DNA of 64,000 bases from Lentibacillus jeotgali (GCF_000224785.1 NZ_AGAV01000015.1:124001-188000); one strand, 5' to 3'. Counted from the stretch's first letter, positions 46,060 through 55,281 are shown. Translations and numbers: made by a program. The notes: generated from the letters alone by a model not told the origin.

Positions 46060-47448
46060 ATGAAGCATCGGAATAAACTGCAAAATAAAATTAAGAAATA
46101 TAGAAACATGTCTAAAAGAGAGAAATGGCACCAGATCTACTCTAACCTTTGGGGCACCCCTATTATCTATGCAGTTATGTCTCTGCTGCTTTTTGCTGTA
46201 ACAGTATGGGGGGACCTGAAAATGGAATTTGGCAACATGATGCCTTCTATAATTACTGCTGAGTTTCAATTAACCAACACGATTTTAAGTACCCTGACAG
46301 GGGGGCTTTTATCCTTAACTTCTTTTACTTTTTATGGGGTTTTAACGGCGTTAACCACCTTTTCCATTCAATTCTCCCCAAGAATCCTCAAGAATTTTAT
46401 GATGACAAATGGGACACAGCGAACCTTGGGGATTTTTACGGGTAGTTTCCTGTATGTATTGCTTTGTTTACTATTTCTTGACGGGGGATCAGCCACTCAA
46501 TATTGCTTGATCCCTGTAACGGCAACAGTACTTGCTGCTTTATCATTAGGCGCTTTTGTTTATTTTATTAACCATATCGTTACTTGGCTTCAAGTAACGA
46601 ACATGGGCGATGAAATGAAAAGGGAGTCCATCAATGCTATTGAGCATTCTTTGCTTCGAGATCTTGAGCCGTACAGAGTAGGGGATCATGATACGATAAA
46701 AGGCCAACTCCCGAAAGATCAGGGGCGTCAAATCGGCATTGATTTTTCTGGTTATTTACAAACTGTTGACTTCGTCTCATTAATTGACGAAGCTATTAAG
46801 GATGATCTTATTATTCGGTTGGAATTCAAAGTTGGAAATTTTATCTTTGACTCGACACCTTTGTTGACCTACTGGAAGAAAGATAAAGCAACAACAATCG
46901 ATGAATTTAAATATAAAGAAATGTTTCATATTGGAAAAGATCAGACAGAAATTCAGGATATTGAATTCAGCATTGATAAATTTGTTGAAATTGCAGTTCG
47001 CGCTTTAGGCAATGATGATATCAAAACAGCAACAGGTTTCATTTATCAGATCGGGGACCTGCTTATAAACATTTCCCGGAAGGCAAACTTTACTCCCTAT
47101 TTAACAGATAAGGATGATAAATTACGTGTTATTTTACAAAACCTCAATTTTGAGGACTATTTATATATTAGCTTCGCCTCCATTCGTCATTATGCAAGGG
47201 ATAATGTAGTCATAACTGTGGAACTCCTAAAAGTCTTGGACGCCATAGCCCAAGGAGTCAATGAGCGCGATTATAAAGCCGTCTGGGAATTTGCCGTTTA
47301 TACGGCTAGAGGTTTCGAATACGAGTATATGCATGACTTAGATAAAAGGAAATATTACAATGCGCTTTTAAACATTGCGGAGACAACAGGGAATAAGCAA
47401 AATTACAAAACCCTTATTGAGGAGATATCACACAGGCCAGAAAGTTAA
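46060..47448 (+). CDS. DUF2254 family membrane protein
   Basis: 462 residues: four membrane segments in the first 180 residues (IIYAVMSLLLFAVTVWG; LGIFTGSFLYVLLCLLFL; VLAALSLGAFVYFINHI) and a soluble C-terminal domain of about 280 residues. The block FYGVLTALTTFSIQFSPRIL is typical of DUF2254. Function unknown. The start follows AGAGGTGATG. Monocistronic with its own terminator. Confidence 0.85.
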   Translation: MKHRNKLQNKIKKYRNMSKREKWHQIYSNLWGTPIIYAVMSLLLFAVTVWGDLKMEFGNMMPSIITAEFQLTNTILSTLTGGLLSLTSFTFYGVLTALTTFSIQFSPRILKNFMMTNGTQRTLGIFTGSFLYVLLCLLFLDGGSATQYCLIPVTATVLAALSLGAFVYFINHIVTWLQVTNMGDEMKRESINAIEHSLLRDLEPYRVGDHDTIKGQLPKDQGRQIGIDFSGYLQTVDFVSLIDEAIKDDLIIRLEFKVGNFIFDSTPLLTYWKKDKATTIDEFKYKEMFHIGKDQTEIQDIEFSIDKFVEIAVRALGNDDIKTATGFIYQIGDLLINISRKANFTPYLTDKDDKLRVILQNLNFEDYLYISFASIRHYARDNVVITVELLKVLDAIAQGVNERDYKAVWEFAVYTARGFEYEYMHDLDKRKYYNALLNIAETTGNKQNYKTLIEEISHRPES

Positions 47449-47484
47449 GTGTTTGCCAATATAATGATAAATTGTTTTAATTTT

Positions 47485-47519
47485 AGAGCATTCCTTTGAA
47501 ATAAGAATGCTCTTTATTT
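47485..47519 (+). terminator. Terminator of the DUF2254 gene
   Basis: AGAGCATTC pairs with GAATGCTCT, followed by TTATTT. Confidence 0.8.
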
Positions 47520-47523
47520 GTGT

Positions 47524-47576
47524 TCGAAATAAACAATAAAGTCATGATATAATTCGGCAATTATTTATTGTTATTC
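47524..47576. promoter_or_regulatory. Promoter and operator of the DUF2975-XRE pair
   Basis: AAACAATAAA (47531-47540) and TTTATTGTTA (47564-47573) form an inverted repeat, extended outwards by TCGAA/TTCGA with small offsets. TATAAT (47548-47553) lies between the arms. This is a natural place for self-repression by the XRE protein of the pair. Confidence 0.5.
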
Positions 47577-47627
47577 GATAAAAATTGTGTTAATATCAAA
47601 TGACAATCATGAAGTGAGGTGCTTTTG

Positions 47628-48119
47628 ATGAAAAAGGGATCAACATTCTTTTTAAAAATAGCTGTTATCTTTATTGGAATCCCGGTTCTTGCTTTGTGCA
47701 TATTCTTGTTGCCTCAGATAGCGAATGAAGCTACTCTGCAAGCAGGAAGGGACTCAGAGTTGGCTTATGTGGTATTTGGCATGTTAATCATTATGTATGC
47801 TGCAACGATACCGTTTTACTTTGCACTGTACCAAGCGTTAAGACTCTTAAGTTATATTGACAAGAACCAAGCTTTCTCCCACATCTCTGTCAGAGCTCTA
47901 AAAAATATAAAAAACTGTGCAATCACAATCAGTGGCTTGTATGTGGTGGCACTGCCACTTGTCTATATTATAGCGGAGTGGGATGACGCGCCAGGACTCA
48001 TATTAATCGGAATGGTCATTATTGGTGCTTCAATAGTGATCGCAGTCTTTGCTGCTGTTCTTCAGAAGCTTTTACAAGAAGCGATTGACATCAAATCGGA
48101 AAATGACTTAACGGTCTGA
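47628..48119 (+). CDS. DUF2975 membrane protein
   Basis: 163 residues with four membrane helices and the central block FSHISVRALKNIKNCAI typical of DUF2975. These proteins are regularly encoded directly before a small XRE regulator, as here; the two probably form a membrane-linked regulatory pair. ATG at 47628 follows GTGAGGTG. Function otherwise unknown. Confidence 0.88.
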   Translation: MKKGSTFFLKIAVIFIGIPVLALCIFLLPQIANEATLQAGRDSELAYVVFGMLIIMYAATIPFYFALYQALRLLSYIDKNQAFSHISVRALKNIKNCAITISGLYVVALPLVYIIAEWDDAPGLILIGMVIIGASIVIAVFAAVLQKLLQEAIDIKSENDLTV

Positions 48120-48129
48120 GGTGAATAAG

Positions 48130-48351
48130 ATGGCAATTATAATCAATATTGATGTGATGCTGGCTAAACGGAAAATGAGTGTAACAGAACTTTCAGAGAG
48201 GGTTGGCATTACGATGGCGAATCTTTCTATATTAAAAAATGGCAAGGCGAAAGCGATTCGAGTATCAACTTTAGATGCAATTTGTAAGGCGTTAGATTGC
48301 CAACCCGGGGATATTTTGGAATACCGAAATGATGAAGATACCCAGGTCTAA
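48130..48351 (+). CDS. XRE-type helix-turn-helix regulator (YozG-like)
   Basis: 73 residues, essentially one Cro/C1 helix-turn-helix (MSVTELSERVGITMANLSILKNGKAKAIRVSTLDAICKALDCQPGDIL). ATG at 48130 lies 6 bp after GAGGTG; GTG at 48121 overlaps the binding site. The gene begins 10 bp after the DUF2975 stop. It probably acts at the inverted repeat at 47531-47573. Confidence 0.88.
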   Translation: MAIIINIDVMLAKRKMSVTELSERVGITMANLSILKNGKAKAIRVSTLDAICKALDCQPGDILEYRNDEDTQV

Positions 48352-48369
48352 GGCGAAAGGGGGCTAAGC

Positions 48370-49188
48370 ATGAATGTAACCATTCAAGATGATTTTCAGA
48401 AAAAAACGTTGAAGGCACAATTCATGAGGGCACTGAAGCAGCTTATTCGTTTTGGTTGGGCTCAGGCCCTTTCATGTTTGTTTCCTGTCGTTATTTTCGC
48501 ATCGTTGGCGGTCACACAAATTATACCGCTTCCCTTCCTCCCCCGGTATGACTGGCTACTGGTTATCTTCCTTTTGATGCAGTGGTGGATGTTGCGTTCC
48601 GGACTGGAAACACGTGATGAACTAAAAGTTATTTCATTGTTCCATTTTATTGGCCTTATGCTTGAAATCTTCAAGGTACATATGGGCTCCTGGTCTTATC
48701 CGGAGGAAGGGCATTTTAAGATTCTTGGCGTTCCTTTGTATAGCGGATTCATGTACGCAAGTGTAGCGAGTTATCTTTGTCAGGCTTGGAGGAGATTGAA
48801 TCTTGAACTGGTGAAGTGGCCGCCGTTTTGGACAGTTGTACCCCTTGCAGCTGCTATATACTTTAATTTTTTCACCCACCACTACTGGATTGACATTCGT
48901 TGGTGGTTAGCCGGACTTGTGATGATCGTCTTTTGGCAATCATGGGTCACATATGAGATAGATGGGACACGTTACCGTATGCCGCTCGCGCTTTCTTTTG
49001 TGCTCATCGGATTTTTTATATGGATCGCCGAAAATATCGCAACGTTCTTTGGAGCTTGGGAATACCCAAACCAGACCGATGCGTGGAGCATCGTCCACCT
49101 GGGCAAGATGAGTTCTTGGCTCTTATTAGTGATTGTTAGCTTTCTTATCGTAGCGACGTTAAAGCAAGTTAAGGAGAAATTCCACTAG
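48370..49188 (+). CDS. yoaT: DUF817 membrane protein (YoaT-like)
   Basis: 272 residues with seven or eight membrane segments. Family blocks HMGSWSYPEEGHFKILGVPLYSGFMYASVASY and NIATFFGAWEYPNQ are present, close to B. subtilis YoaT. The function is unknown. It starts 18 bp after the XRE gene with AAAGGGGG before the ATG, so it may be the third gene of that operon. Its last 20 bp overlap the convergent gene. Confidence 0.9.
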   Translation: MNVTIQDDFQKKTLKAQFMRALKQLIRFGWAQALSCLFPVVIFASLAVTQIIPLPFLPRYDWLLVIFLLMQWWMLRSGLETRDELKVISLFHFIGLMLEIFKVHMGSWSYPEEGHFKILGVPLYSGFMYASVASYLCQAWRRLNLELVKWPPFWTVVPLAAAIYFNFFTHHYWIDIRWWLAGLVMIVFWQSWVTYEIDGTRYRMPLALSFVLIGFFIWIAENIATFFGAWEYPNQTDAWSIVHLGKMSSWLLLVIVSFLIVATLKQVKEKFH

Positions 49189-49936
49189 AAGGTATTCCGT
49201 CACCCCATGTTTTTACTTTTGCTTGAAGCTGTACTTTTTGTTGCCGGAACTGATTGACGCGATGCCCGTTTGCCCCGGATGGATGGGGAAATCCGGTTAA
49301 ATAGGAATGATCAGGCAGTTTATGTTCCTTTGCCAGTCTTGACATTACGCGGTCCGCTGTTTTTCCAAGCGGGATGACAAGTGCAGGCGGTGTTATTTCT
49401 GCCAATTCTTTCGGGAATTCAGTGTAAGCGTAATGCTGCAATATAGGTGAACGATCGATAGATGGCTGATGTCCCGTATAGTTTTTTCCTTTTATAAACA
49501 CTGGGTATTTGATAATCGATGTGGTATGCAGGAGGATCCTGTTTATCCCAAACAAGTCAGCTGAGCCTGGGATGTCGAGTACTTCTGGAATACCGCATTT
49601 ATCAAGCATGTTAATAAGGTTTTTTCGCATGGAGCCAGCGAAACCGGCTGCTTGTTTGGTTTCCTTTAGGCATGCTTCCAGTGGCTTATCGGCCGCAAGA
49701 CTTTTGATGAATTGCTCGTAAGCGGTCTTCATTTGATGCCATCCCGGGGTGATGCCGGCAATCACAACCTTTGCCCCGATGTTAATGTGCTCGTTATGGG
49801 GGGCGTAGTACATGCCGAGACCCCCATCTTTTTTTATTAAAAACGAATCCGCTGATAAGTCGTGCTTGGTCAACGGTTTGTCAGTGTCCAATGTTCGAAT
49901 TGCCGGCAAAAATTTTTGGAGTCTTTCGTGTGACAT
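49169..49936 (-). CDS. Uracil-DNA glycosylase superfamily-like protein
   Basis: 255 residues. IAGITPGWHQM occupies the place of motif A (GEAPG or GQDPYH in UDGs) and TGFPHPSGANGHR that of motif B (HPSP). The core between, with ALVIPLGKTADRVM, fits the fold. The usual catalytic Asp/Glu of motif A is replaced by Trp-His, and no iron-sulphur cysteines are seen, so it is either an unusual glycosylase or a nucleic-acid binding relative. The start follows AAGGAGG. Confidence 0.65.
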   Translation of the reverse strand: MSHERLQKFLPAIRTLDTDKPLTKHDLSADSFLIKKDGGLGMYYAPHNEHINIGAKVVIAGITPGWHQMKTAYEQFIKSLAADKPLEACLKETKQAAGFAGSMRKNLINMLDKCGIPEVLDIPGSADLFGINRILLHTTSIIKYPVFIKGKNYTGHQPSIDRSPILQHYAYTEFPKELAEITPPALVIPLGKTADRVMSRLAKEHKLPDHSYLTGFPHPSGANGHRVNQFRQQKVQLQAKVKTWGDGIPSSGISP

Positions 49937-50072
49937 TGATCTAACCTCCTTGTGTTACCTACATTAAACCATTTTGACGGCTATTACACCATTATAATGA
50001 ATAGAGCCAAAGATGGTTTTGCCGTATGGTGCGATGACACATGTGGATTGTGACAATGGTACGTTTTCGATT

Positions 50073-50156
50073 TTGGAGAGCGGTGTGGAATCGTTATAAT
50101 AAGCGAACTTAATAAGACTCTTTCTAAAAACAACCTCGATGAAAGGTTGTTTTTTA
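50073..50156 (+). ncRNA. Possible very short transcript: promoter closely followed by a terminator
   Basis: TTGGAG (50073-50078), 16-bp spacer, TATAAT (50095-50100), and 26 bp later a terminator AAAACAACCT/AGGTTGTTTT (50127-50153) with T-run. This would give a transcript of about 50 nt. The hairpin might instead be a bare insulator. Nothing else is seen in the 336-bp gap 49937-50272. Confidence 0.3.
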
Positions 50157-50272
50157 TTTAATATAGTGCTCTTTGAAATGCTTGCAGGTTACAAACGGTC
50201 AAGCCCTTGGAACGAATAATTTAGATTTTGAGTCAAATAATAACAACAGAATGATTATTCTGGAGGAATCGA

Positions 50273-51283
50273 ATGATGGCAAACGAATCAGCTGTTCAGT
50301 TGACTTCTGCCGAGCTATCGCAGATCTGGACATCCTACCTAAATGATACGGCATCCATATGTATCCTGAAATATTTTTTGAAAACGTGCGAGGATCCTGA
50401 CGCACATAACATTTTAGAACACGCTTTAAAATTGTCCGAGGGGCACGTCGCGAAACTGACGACTATATTCAACGGGGAAGATTATCCGGTGCCTGCTGGT
50501 TTTTCGGAAAACCAGGACTTAAATATCGAAGCACCAAGGCTGTTTTCCGATCAATATTTACTCCATTTCATGTTTCAAATGTCACAAATATCACTGAATG
50601 CGTACAGTGTCGCCAAGTCATTGGCTGTCAGACCCGATATTGATGCCTATTTTGCCGAGTGTCTGCAAGAATCCAAAGAATTAGACACGATGGCAAAACA
50701 GGCTTTACTTTCAAAAGGACTTTTCGTCCGCTCGCCATTCATTCCGTACCCGGATAAAGTGGATTATGTCAAAAAACAATCCTTTCTGACTGGGTGGTTT
50801 GGGGAAAGACGGCCGCTCTTGTCATTGGAGATCGCAAATCTGTATGCCAATTTCCAGCGTAATGCGTTGGGGAGTGCGACATTGGTGGGGTTCAGCCAAA
50901 TTGCACAAACCAAAAAGGTCGGGCAATTTTTTACTCGAGGCAAAAAAATCGCAGATAAACATAATGAAATATTCGGTTCTATATTACGGGAGGATGATTT
51001 GCCTGTACCGATGACATCCGATACATTTGTAACTGAATCAAAAGTTCCGCCCTTTTCCGATAAAATGATGCTGTTTATCGTGACGGCGCTCATCGGCCTG
51101 GGTGTTGGCTATTATGGAACAAGTATTTCCACGAGCCTTAGACGTGACTTAACAGTACATTATGATCGGTTTATCCACGAAATTCTGAAGTACTCGGAAG
51201 ATGGTGCTAACCTGCTTATTGATCATGGGTGGATGGAAGAACCGCCCCGTGCGAGTGACAGGGACGAACTGGCCAACGATTAA
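50273..51283 (+). CDS. DUF3231 family protein
   Basis: 336 residues made of two similar helical halves (LTSAELSQIWTSYLNDTASICILKYFLKTCED; LLSLEIANLYANFQRNALGSATLVGFSQIA). DUF3231 proteins are common in spore formers and look ferritin-like in helix pattern; their job is unknown. Start at 50273 or 50276 after GGAGG. Monocistronic with a terminator. Confidence 0.85.
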   Translation: MMANESAVQLTSAELSQIWTSYLNDTASICILKYFLKTCEDPDAHNILEHALKLSEGHVAKLTTIFNGEDYPVPAGFSENQDLNIEAPRLFSDQYLLHFMFQMSQISLNAYSVAKSLAVRPDIDAYFAECLQESKELDTMAKQALLSKGLFVRSPFIPYPDKVDYVKKQSFLTGWFGERRPLLSLEIANLYANFQRNALGSATLVGFSQIAQTKKVGQFFTRGKKIADKHNEIFGSILREDDLPVPMTSDTFVTESKVPPFSDKMMLFIVTALIGLGVGYYGTSISTSLRRDLTVHYDRFIHEILKYSEDGANLLIDHGWMEEPPRASDRDELAND

Positions 51284-51349
51284 AATGACATGCAATCAAC
51301 GGGAATCTCGCTGTTCGATGAAAATGCAGATGTTTAAGTTTGAAAGGCT

Positions 51350-51384
51350 AAAGCCGCATTTCCCCATAAAAAATGCGGCTTTCT
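51350..51384 (+). terminator. Terminator of the DUF3231 gene
   Basis: AAAGCCGCATT pairs with AATGCGGCTTT, followed by CTC. Confidence 0.8.
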
Positions 51385-51463
51385 CAAAAGTGGTTCAAAT
51401 TGTTTTGTGTTATTGATATTACACTAAAATATGAGGGTAAGTTAAAAGAAAAAGGGGATTTGA

Positions 51464-52024
51464 ATGTTTAAATCGCAGCAAACAGACACCATCGACAGTT
51501 ATTTTGACCGGTTCCAGCAGCTTCATGATGAATTCACACCTTATTGGATGGATCATATATTTCTGCATGGTGGCTGGTGGATCGCTGTTTTATTAACAAT
51601 AGCTCCGTGGATATTCTGGCTTTTTTATCGTAAAAAAGATAGCACACACCGGCTGTTATATGCGGGATTATTTTCGATCATCATTGGAGTGAGTTTGGAT
51701 TATATCGGTATAGCACTTGATTTGTGGCATTATGGCAGTAAAGTCACGCCCACGTTTCCGGCGTGGTCGCTCTACCATTTTGCTCTACTGCCGGTGACCA
51801 TCATGTTTTTGATTCAGACAAAACCACACATTGCCGCGTGGAAAAAGGGGATATTTTATGGCTTGCTGACAGGATTTATCGGTGAGCCGATCTTCGTATG
51901 GGCTGGTTACTATGTGATGACTGGGTGGGAGTATGTCTATTCCATTCCTATTTATACCGTTATTTATATCGTTTGTGACTGGCTGACGAAAAGAGAGGCG
52001 TTCGAATGGCTTTCAAAGCAGTAG
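51464..52024 (+). CDS. CBO0543-like membrane protein (first copy)
   Basis: 186 residues with five membrane helices after a short soluble start. LYAGLFSIIIGVSLDYIGIALDLWHYGSKVTP and TYVVMTGWEY-type tails fit the CBO0543 family of Bacilli, of unknown function. The start follows AAAAGGGGA. A second, diverged copy lies 66 bp downstream, likely cotranscribed. Confidence 0.7.
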   Translation: MFKSQQTDTIDSYFDRFQQLHDEFTPYWMDHIFLHGGWWIAVLLTIAPWIFWLFYRKKDSTHRLLYAGLFSIIIGVSLDYIGIALDLWHYGSKVTPTFPAWSLYHFALLPVTIMFLIQTKPHIAAWKKGIFYGLLTGFIGEPIFVWAGYYVMTGWEYVYSIPIYTVIYIVCDWLTKREAFEWLSKQ

Positions 52025-52090
52025 CCGAAATGCATAATCTCTCCGTTAGTGTAAAACATTAAAAAGAGGTTGTTTTTTTAGGAGGCAACG

Positions 52091-52612
52091 ATGAAACAGA
52101 AATACGAAAAATTTTTTCTGGGTATTTTAACATTACTTGGTATAGCCATGATCCCCGTATGGTTTAACAAACGTCCCCGCAAAGACTGGACGATTGTCTT
52201 TTTGCTGGCCGGTTTTTTATCAGGCATGCTCGACTTATTTGTGACGGCTCTAAAGCTGATACGCTACCCCACAAAAATATTCGGGGAAAAACTGAATATT
52301 AGCTTGTTGTTTGATTATTTACTGCTTCCGAATATGGGTGTTCTCTATAACCAATTTTCGTATAAGTCGGGGTTTTGGGAGGCTCTCGCTAAATCACTTT
52401 TGTTCAGTATCCCTATGACAACCGTGGAATATCATTTGGAAAAACGGACGAATTTAGTCATCTGGGAGAAATGGAACTGGTTTTACACATTTATTTCGGT
52501 GACACTGTTTCTTTGGCTTGAACGAGGATTTATGGCGCTCATCAGAAAATACTCCAACCCGCGCTTTGCCCTGGTCAAAAAGTTGAAGAGGCAGTTGCGG
52601 CATCCTTTCTGA
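52091..52612 (+). CDS. CBO0543-like membrane protein (second copy)
   Basis: 173 residues, about five hydrophobic segments, with the same order of features as the gene before it (FLLAGFLSGMLDLFVTALKLIRYP; FDYLLLPNMGVLYNQF; EKWNWFYTFISVTLFLWLERG). ATG at 52091 follows TTAGGAGG. Tandem duplication followed by divergence is likely. Function unknown. Confidence 0.7.
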   Translation: MKQKYEKFFLGILTLLGIAMIPVWFNKRPRKDWTIVFLLAGFLSGMLDLFVTALKLIRYPTKIFGEKLNISLLFDYLLLPNMGVLYNQFSYKSGFWEALAKSLLFSIPMTTVEYHLEKRTNLVIWEKWNWFYTFISVTLFLWLERGFMALIRKYSNPRFALVKKLKRQLRHPF

Positions 52613-52694
52613 TTGACTTACACCGGACTTCTCTTTGGAACACCACTTGACCACGTTTTTGCGCTCCAAAAAACCTCAGTGAAGAAGGTCTTGA

Positions 52695-53231
52695 ATGAAC
52701 AAAGGCGAATCATATAAATCTCCCGTGGCCGCTATGCTATGGTCATTTGCATTACCGGGGTTCGGACAAATTTATAACCGGGATTATTTGCTTGGACTGT
52801 TGCTGGTGGTCTGGGAAGTTATATTAAATTTATACTCCAATTTAAACATTGCATTGATGCACTCATTTCATGGGGACTTTGAAGTAGCGCATGATATCAT
52901 TAACTATGAGTGGGGATTGTTTTACCCGTCAGTGTTTGCATTTTCATTATGGCAGGCATATAACAAGGCAAAGGCTATTACATACAGGCATGAACATGGA
53001 AAAGAACTGACGGAAGTTTATTTTACCGGTCTTTTCTTCGGTTTGACTGCCGGAATGAACATTGGGCTTACGACACATCATTTATATCAGTTGCAAGGGC
53101 TCCAATTCCTTGCGGTTCCAGTTTTTAGTGGACTGTTTTTTGGAATCATTGGCGCTGTTCTTGGTCATCTGATCGAAAAGCATTTCGTAAAACGGAAACA
53201 AAAGAGCAGCAGCCATCAGCCTGTCAACTGA
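52695..53231 (+). CDS. Small membrane protein of unknown function
   Basis: 178 residues. The opening KSPVAAMLWSFALPGFGQIYNRDYLLGLLLVVWEV resembles a TM2-domain turn (PGFGQIY between two helices). Two further helices lie at residues 108-125 and 140-160, and the tail is basic. ATG follows GAAGG. It is the third gene in a row of small membrane proteins on this strand. I do not recognise the full family. Confidence 0.65.
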   Translation: MNKGESYKSPVAAMLWSFALPGFGQIYNRDYLLGLLLVVWEVILNLYSNLNIALMHSFHGDFEVAHDIINYEWGLFYPSVFAFSLWQAYNKAKAITYRHEHGKELTEVYFTGLFFGLTAGMNIGLTTHHLYQLQGLQFLAVPVFSGLFFGIIGAVLGHLIEKHFVKRKQKSSSHQPVN

Positions 53232-53240
53232 TGGCCCGGA

Positions 53241-54206
53241 CTATATCATGTTTCTCAGAATCACATAAATCATATACGCCGCATACGCGATCACAAGCAC
53301 AATACCTTCAGTTTTTCCGATCTGGTAGCTTGTTCTTGAGAAAATGAGTAGGATACCGGTCAATAGGATCATCAATAATGCGTCAGCAAATACCTGTCCG
53401 TCAACCGATAGCGGCGAAATGATTGATGATGTTCCCAGTACGAGCAGGATATTGAAAACGTTGCTGCCGACAATATTACCGACGGCAATTTCGCTTTCTT
53501 TTTTGACGGCTGCCGTAACAGACGTGATCAATTCCGGCAGAGAAGTACCGACCGCAACAATGGTCAGGCCCACCATGGTTTCACTCATGCCGAATGACAT
53601 GGCGATTTCTTTTGCATTACTGACGACCAGTTCGCCTCCAAAAATAATCGCAGCCAGACCACCGACAGTCAAGATAATGTTCTTTGTCCATGAATTTGGT
53701 TTTGTGCCTGTGCTTTCTTCACTTACTTTCTCTTCTTTGGATGTTCGTGCGACCCCAAACAAATAGTATAAAAAGATGGCAAAGAACAACAGCAGGATAA
53801 TACCGTCACTTCGTGTAATCAGATTTTCACTCATCGACTGCAAACGCATATCACTGATCATGACAAGAAAAGCCACACTTGCCACCAGGGTAAACGGGAT
53901 CTGCTTGCGGATGGTCTCCCGTTTGACGGTTAGCGGATTCAAGATTGCCGTCAGTCCGACAACAAGCGTAATATTAAAGATGTTACTCCCGATCACGTTA
54001 CCAATCGAAACGCCCGCACTTTCTTCAAGTGAGGCAACGATACTGACGGTTGCTTCCGGTGAGCTTGTCCCAAACGCCACAATGGTCAGTCCGATTAACA
54101 GTGGCGACACATGGAGTGCCCGGGCAATTTGGGAGGCGCCATCTACAAAGTAATCCGCACCTTTTATTAGAAGTACAAAACCGATAATCAATAAAACATA
54201 CGTCAC
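53241..54206 (-). CDS. Calcium/sodium antiporter, CaCA family (YrbG-like)
   Basis: 321 residues with ten membrane helices in two halves. The paired alpha repeats are clear: GLTIVAFGTSSPEATVSI with GNVIGSNIFN, and GLTIVAVGTSLPELITSV with GNIVGSNVFN. The family swaps Ca2+ for Na+ or H+ across the membrane. GTG at 54206 lies 9 bp after AAAGG; a TTG at 54215 is crowded. Monocistronic. Confidence 0.92.
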   Translation of the reverse strand: MTYVLLIIGFVLLIKGADYFVDGASQIARALHVSPLLIGLTIVAFGTSSPEATVSIVASLEESAGVSIGNVIGSNIFNITLVVGLTAILNPLTVKRETIRKQIPFTLVASVAFLVMISDMRLQSMSENLITRSDGIILLLFFAIFLYYLFGVARTSKEEKVSEESTGTKPNSWTKNIILTVGGLAAIIFGGELVVSNAKEIAMSFGMSETMVGLTIVAVGTSLPELITSVTAAVKKESEIAVGNIVGSNVFNILLVLGTSSIISPLSVDGQVFADALLMILLTGILLIFSRTSYQIGKTEGIVLVIAYAAYMIYVILRNMI

Positions 54207-54320
54207 ACATCTCAACCTTTCTGAAAAACAGATTGTCAGTTAGTTCAGCCTGATAGGAATACACTACTACAAATGAATGATATTCGCCAATCTTGAATAA
54301 TGTGTAAGAGGAGGAGCATT

Positions 54321-54371
54321 TTGGTTATCCCAAGACATCTATTCTGCTATAGTATAAGTAGCAATGCCTGA
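54321..54371 (+). CDS. Possible 16-residue leader peptide before the NUDIX gene
   Basis: A TTG at 54321 lies just after the strong site AAGAGGAGGAG and opens VIPRHLFCYSISSNA with a stop at 54371, 9 bp before the NUDIX ATG. The strong binding site is unexplained otherwise. Translation through it could couple to the NUDIX gene. No homologue is known to me. Confidence 0.25.
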   Translation: MVIPRHLFCYSISSNA

Positions 54372-54380
54372 GGTGATTGG

Positions 54381-54995
54381 ATGGAATTAGACCGCATTAC
54401 GGCCAGAATTAAGGGTCATATACCAGCAGTATTAGGACATCAACAATTTATGAAATCCGCTGTTCTTTTGCCCCTCGTGCAACAAGAAGACGAGCTGCAT
54501 GTGCTTTTTGAGGTCCGTTCGGAGACTATGCGGCGCCAGCCGGGGGAAATCTGCTTTCCAGGCGGACGGGTTGATCCTAGGGATAAGAGTGCGCAGGATA
54601 CGGCCATCAGAGAAACAACAGAAGAGCTTGGCATCAGTGAGGCGAAGATTTCGAATGTCTACCCGCTCGATTATCTGGTCACACCATTTGGCATGATTGT
54701 TTATACACATGCAGGGGTGATTAGCACGTCTGAGCAATTTGACCCGAACCCTTCCGAGGTTGAAGAGATATTTACGGCCCCACTATCTTTCTTTTTAGAA
54801 AATGAACCGGAGATTTATCATGTTAATTTACAGGTGAAGCCGGAAAAGACATTTCCGTTTGAACTGGTTCCCGGCGGTGAGAACTATAATTGGCGCACGA
54901 GCCACATAGATGAATATTTTTATATTTACGGCGAAAAGGTTATATGGGGCTTGACAGCACGGATTTTGGCCCATTTCGTTGAGATGATCCGCTGA
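54381..54995 (+). CDS. NUDIX hydrolase, coenzyme A pyrophosphatase type
   Basis: 204 residues. The NUDIX box reads GGRVDPRDKSAQ followed by AIRETTEELGI, keeping the REUXEE metal site. VLLPLVQQEDELHVLFEVRS and the early RRQPGEICFPGG match the NudL/YeaB group that splits CoA and its esters into 4'-phosphopantetheine and 3',5'-ADP. The start follows TGAGGTG. A terminator lies downstream. Confidence 0.9.
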   Translation: MELDRITARIKGHIPAVLGHQQFMKSAVLLPLVQQEDELHVLFEVRSETMRRQPGEICFPGGRVDPRDKSAQDTAIRETTEELGISEAKISNVYPLDYLVTPFGMIVYTHAGVISTSEQFDPNPSEVEEIFTAPLSFFLENEPEIYHVNLQVKPEKTFPFELVPGGENYNWRTSHIDEYFYIYGEKVIWGLTARILAHFVEMIR

Positions 54996-55027
54996 ATAGC
55001 CGATTTCAGAAAAGTGAATCGTTGGCA

Positions 55028-55058
55028 TTCCCAAATTTGACAATTTGGGAACTTTTTT
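55028..55058 (+). terminator. NUDIX gene terminator
   Basis: TTCCCAAATT pairs with AATTTGGGAA around a 4-nt loop, followed by CTTTTTT. Confidence 0.9.
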
Positions 55059-55281
55059 ATACACTGAATTCAACAATGTTGAATATAAGGAAACTCAATT
55101 GAATAAACTAGTGGAAATAGGAAACAATGTCCAATTTTTATCACATTCATGTAAGCGAATTCATATGTAAATTTATACGTTTATTTAAGCTAAAGGCTGC
55201 CATGGGCATTGTTTGCGTATTGGATGCTCCAGCAGTGAGGCAAGGGAAAAGAGCCATTTTCAATAAACCAAGGAGGGGTTT

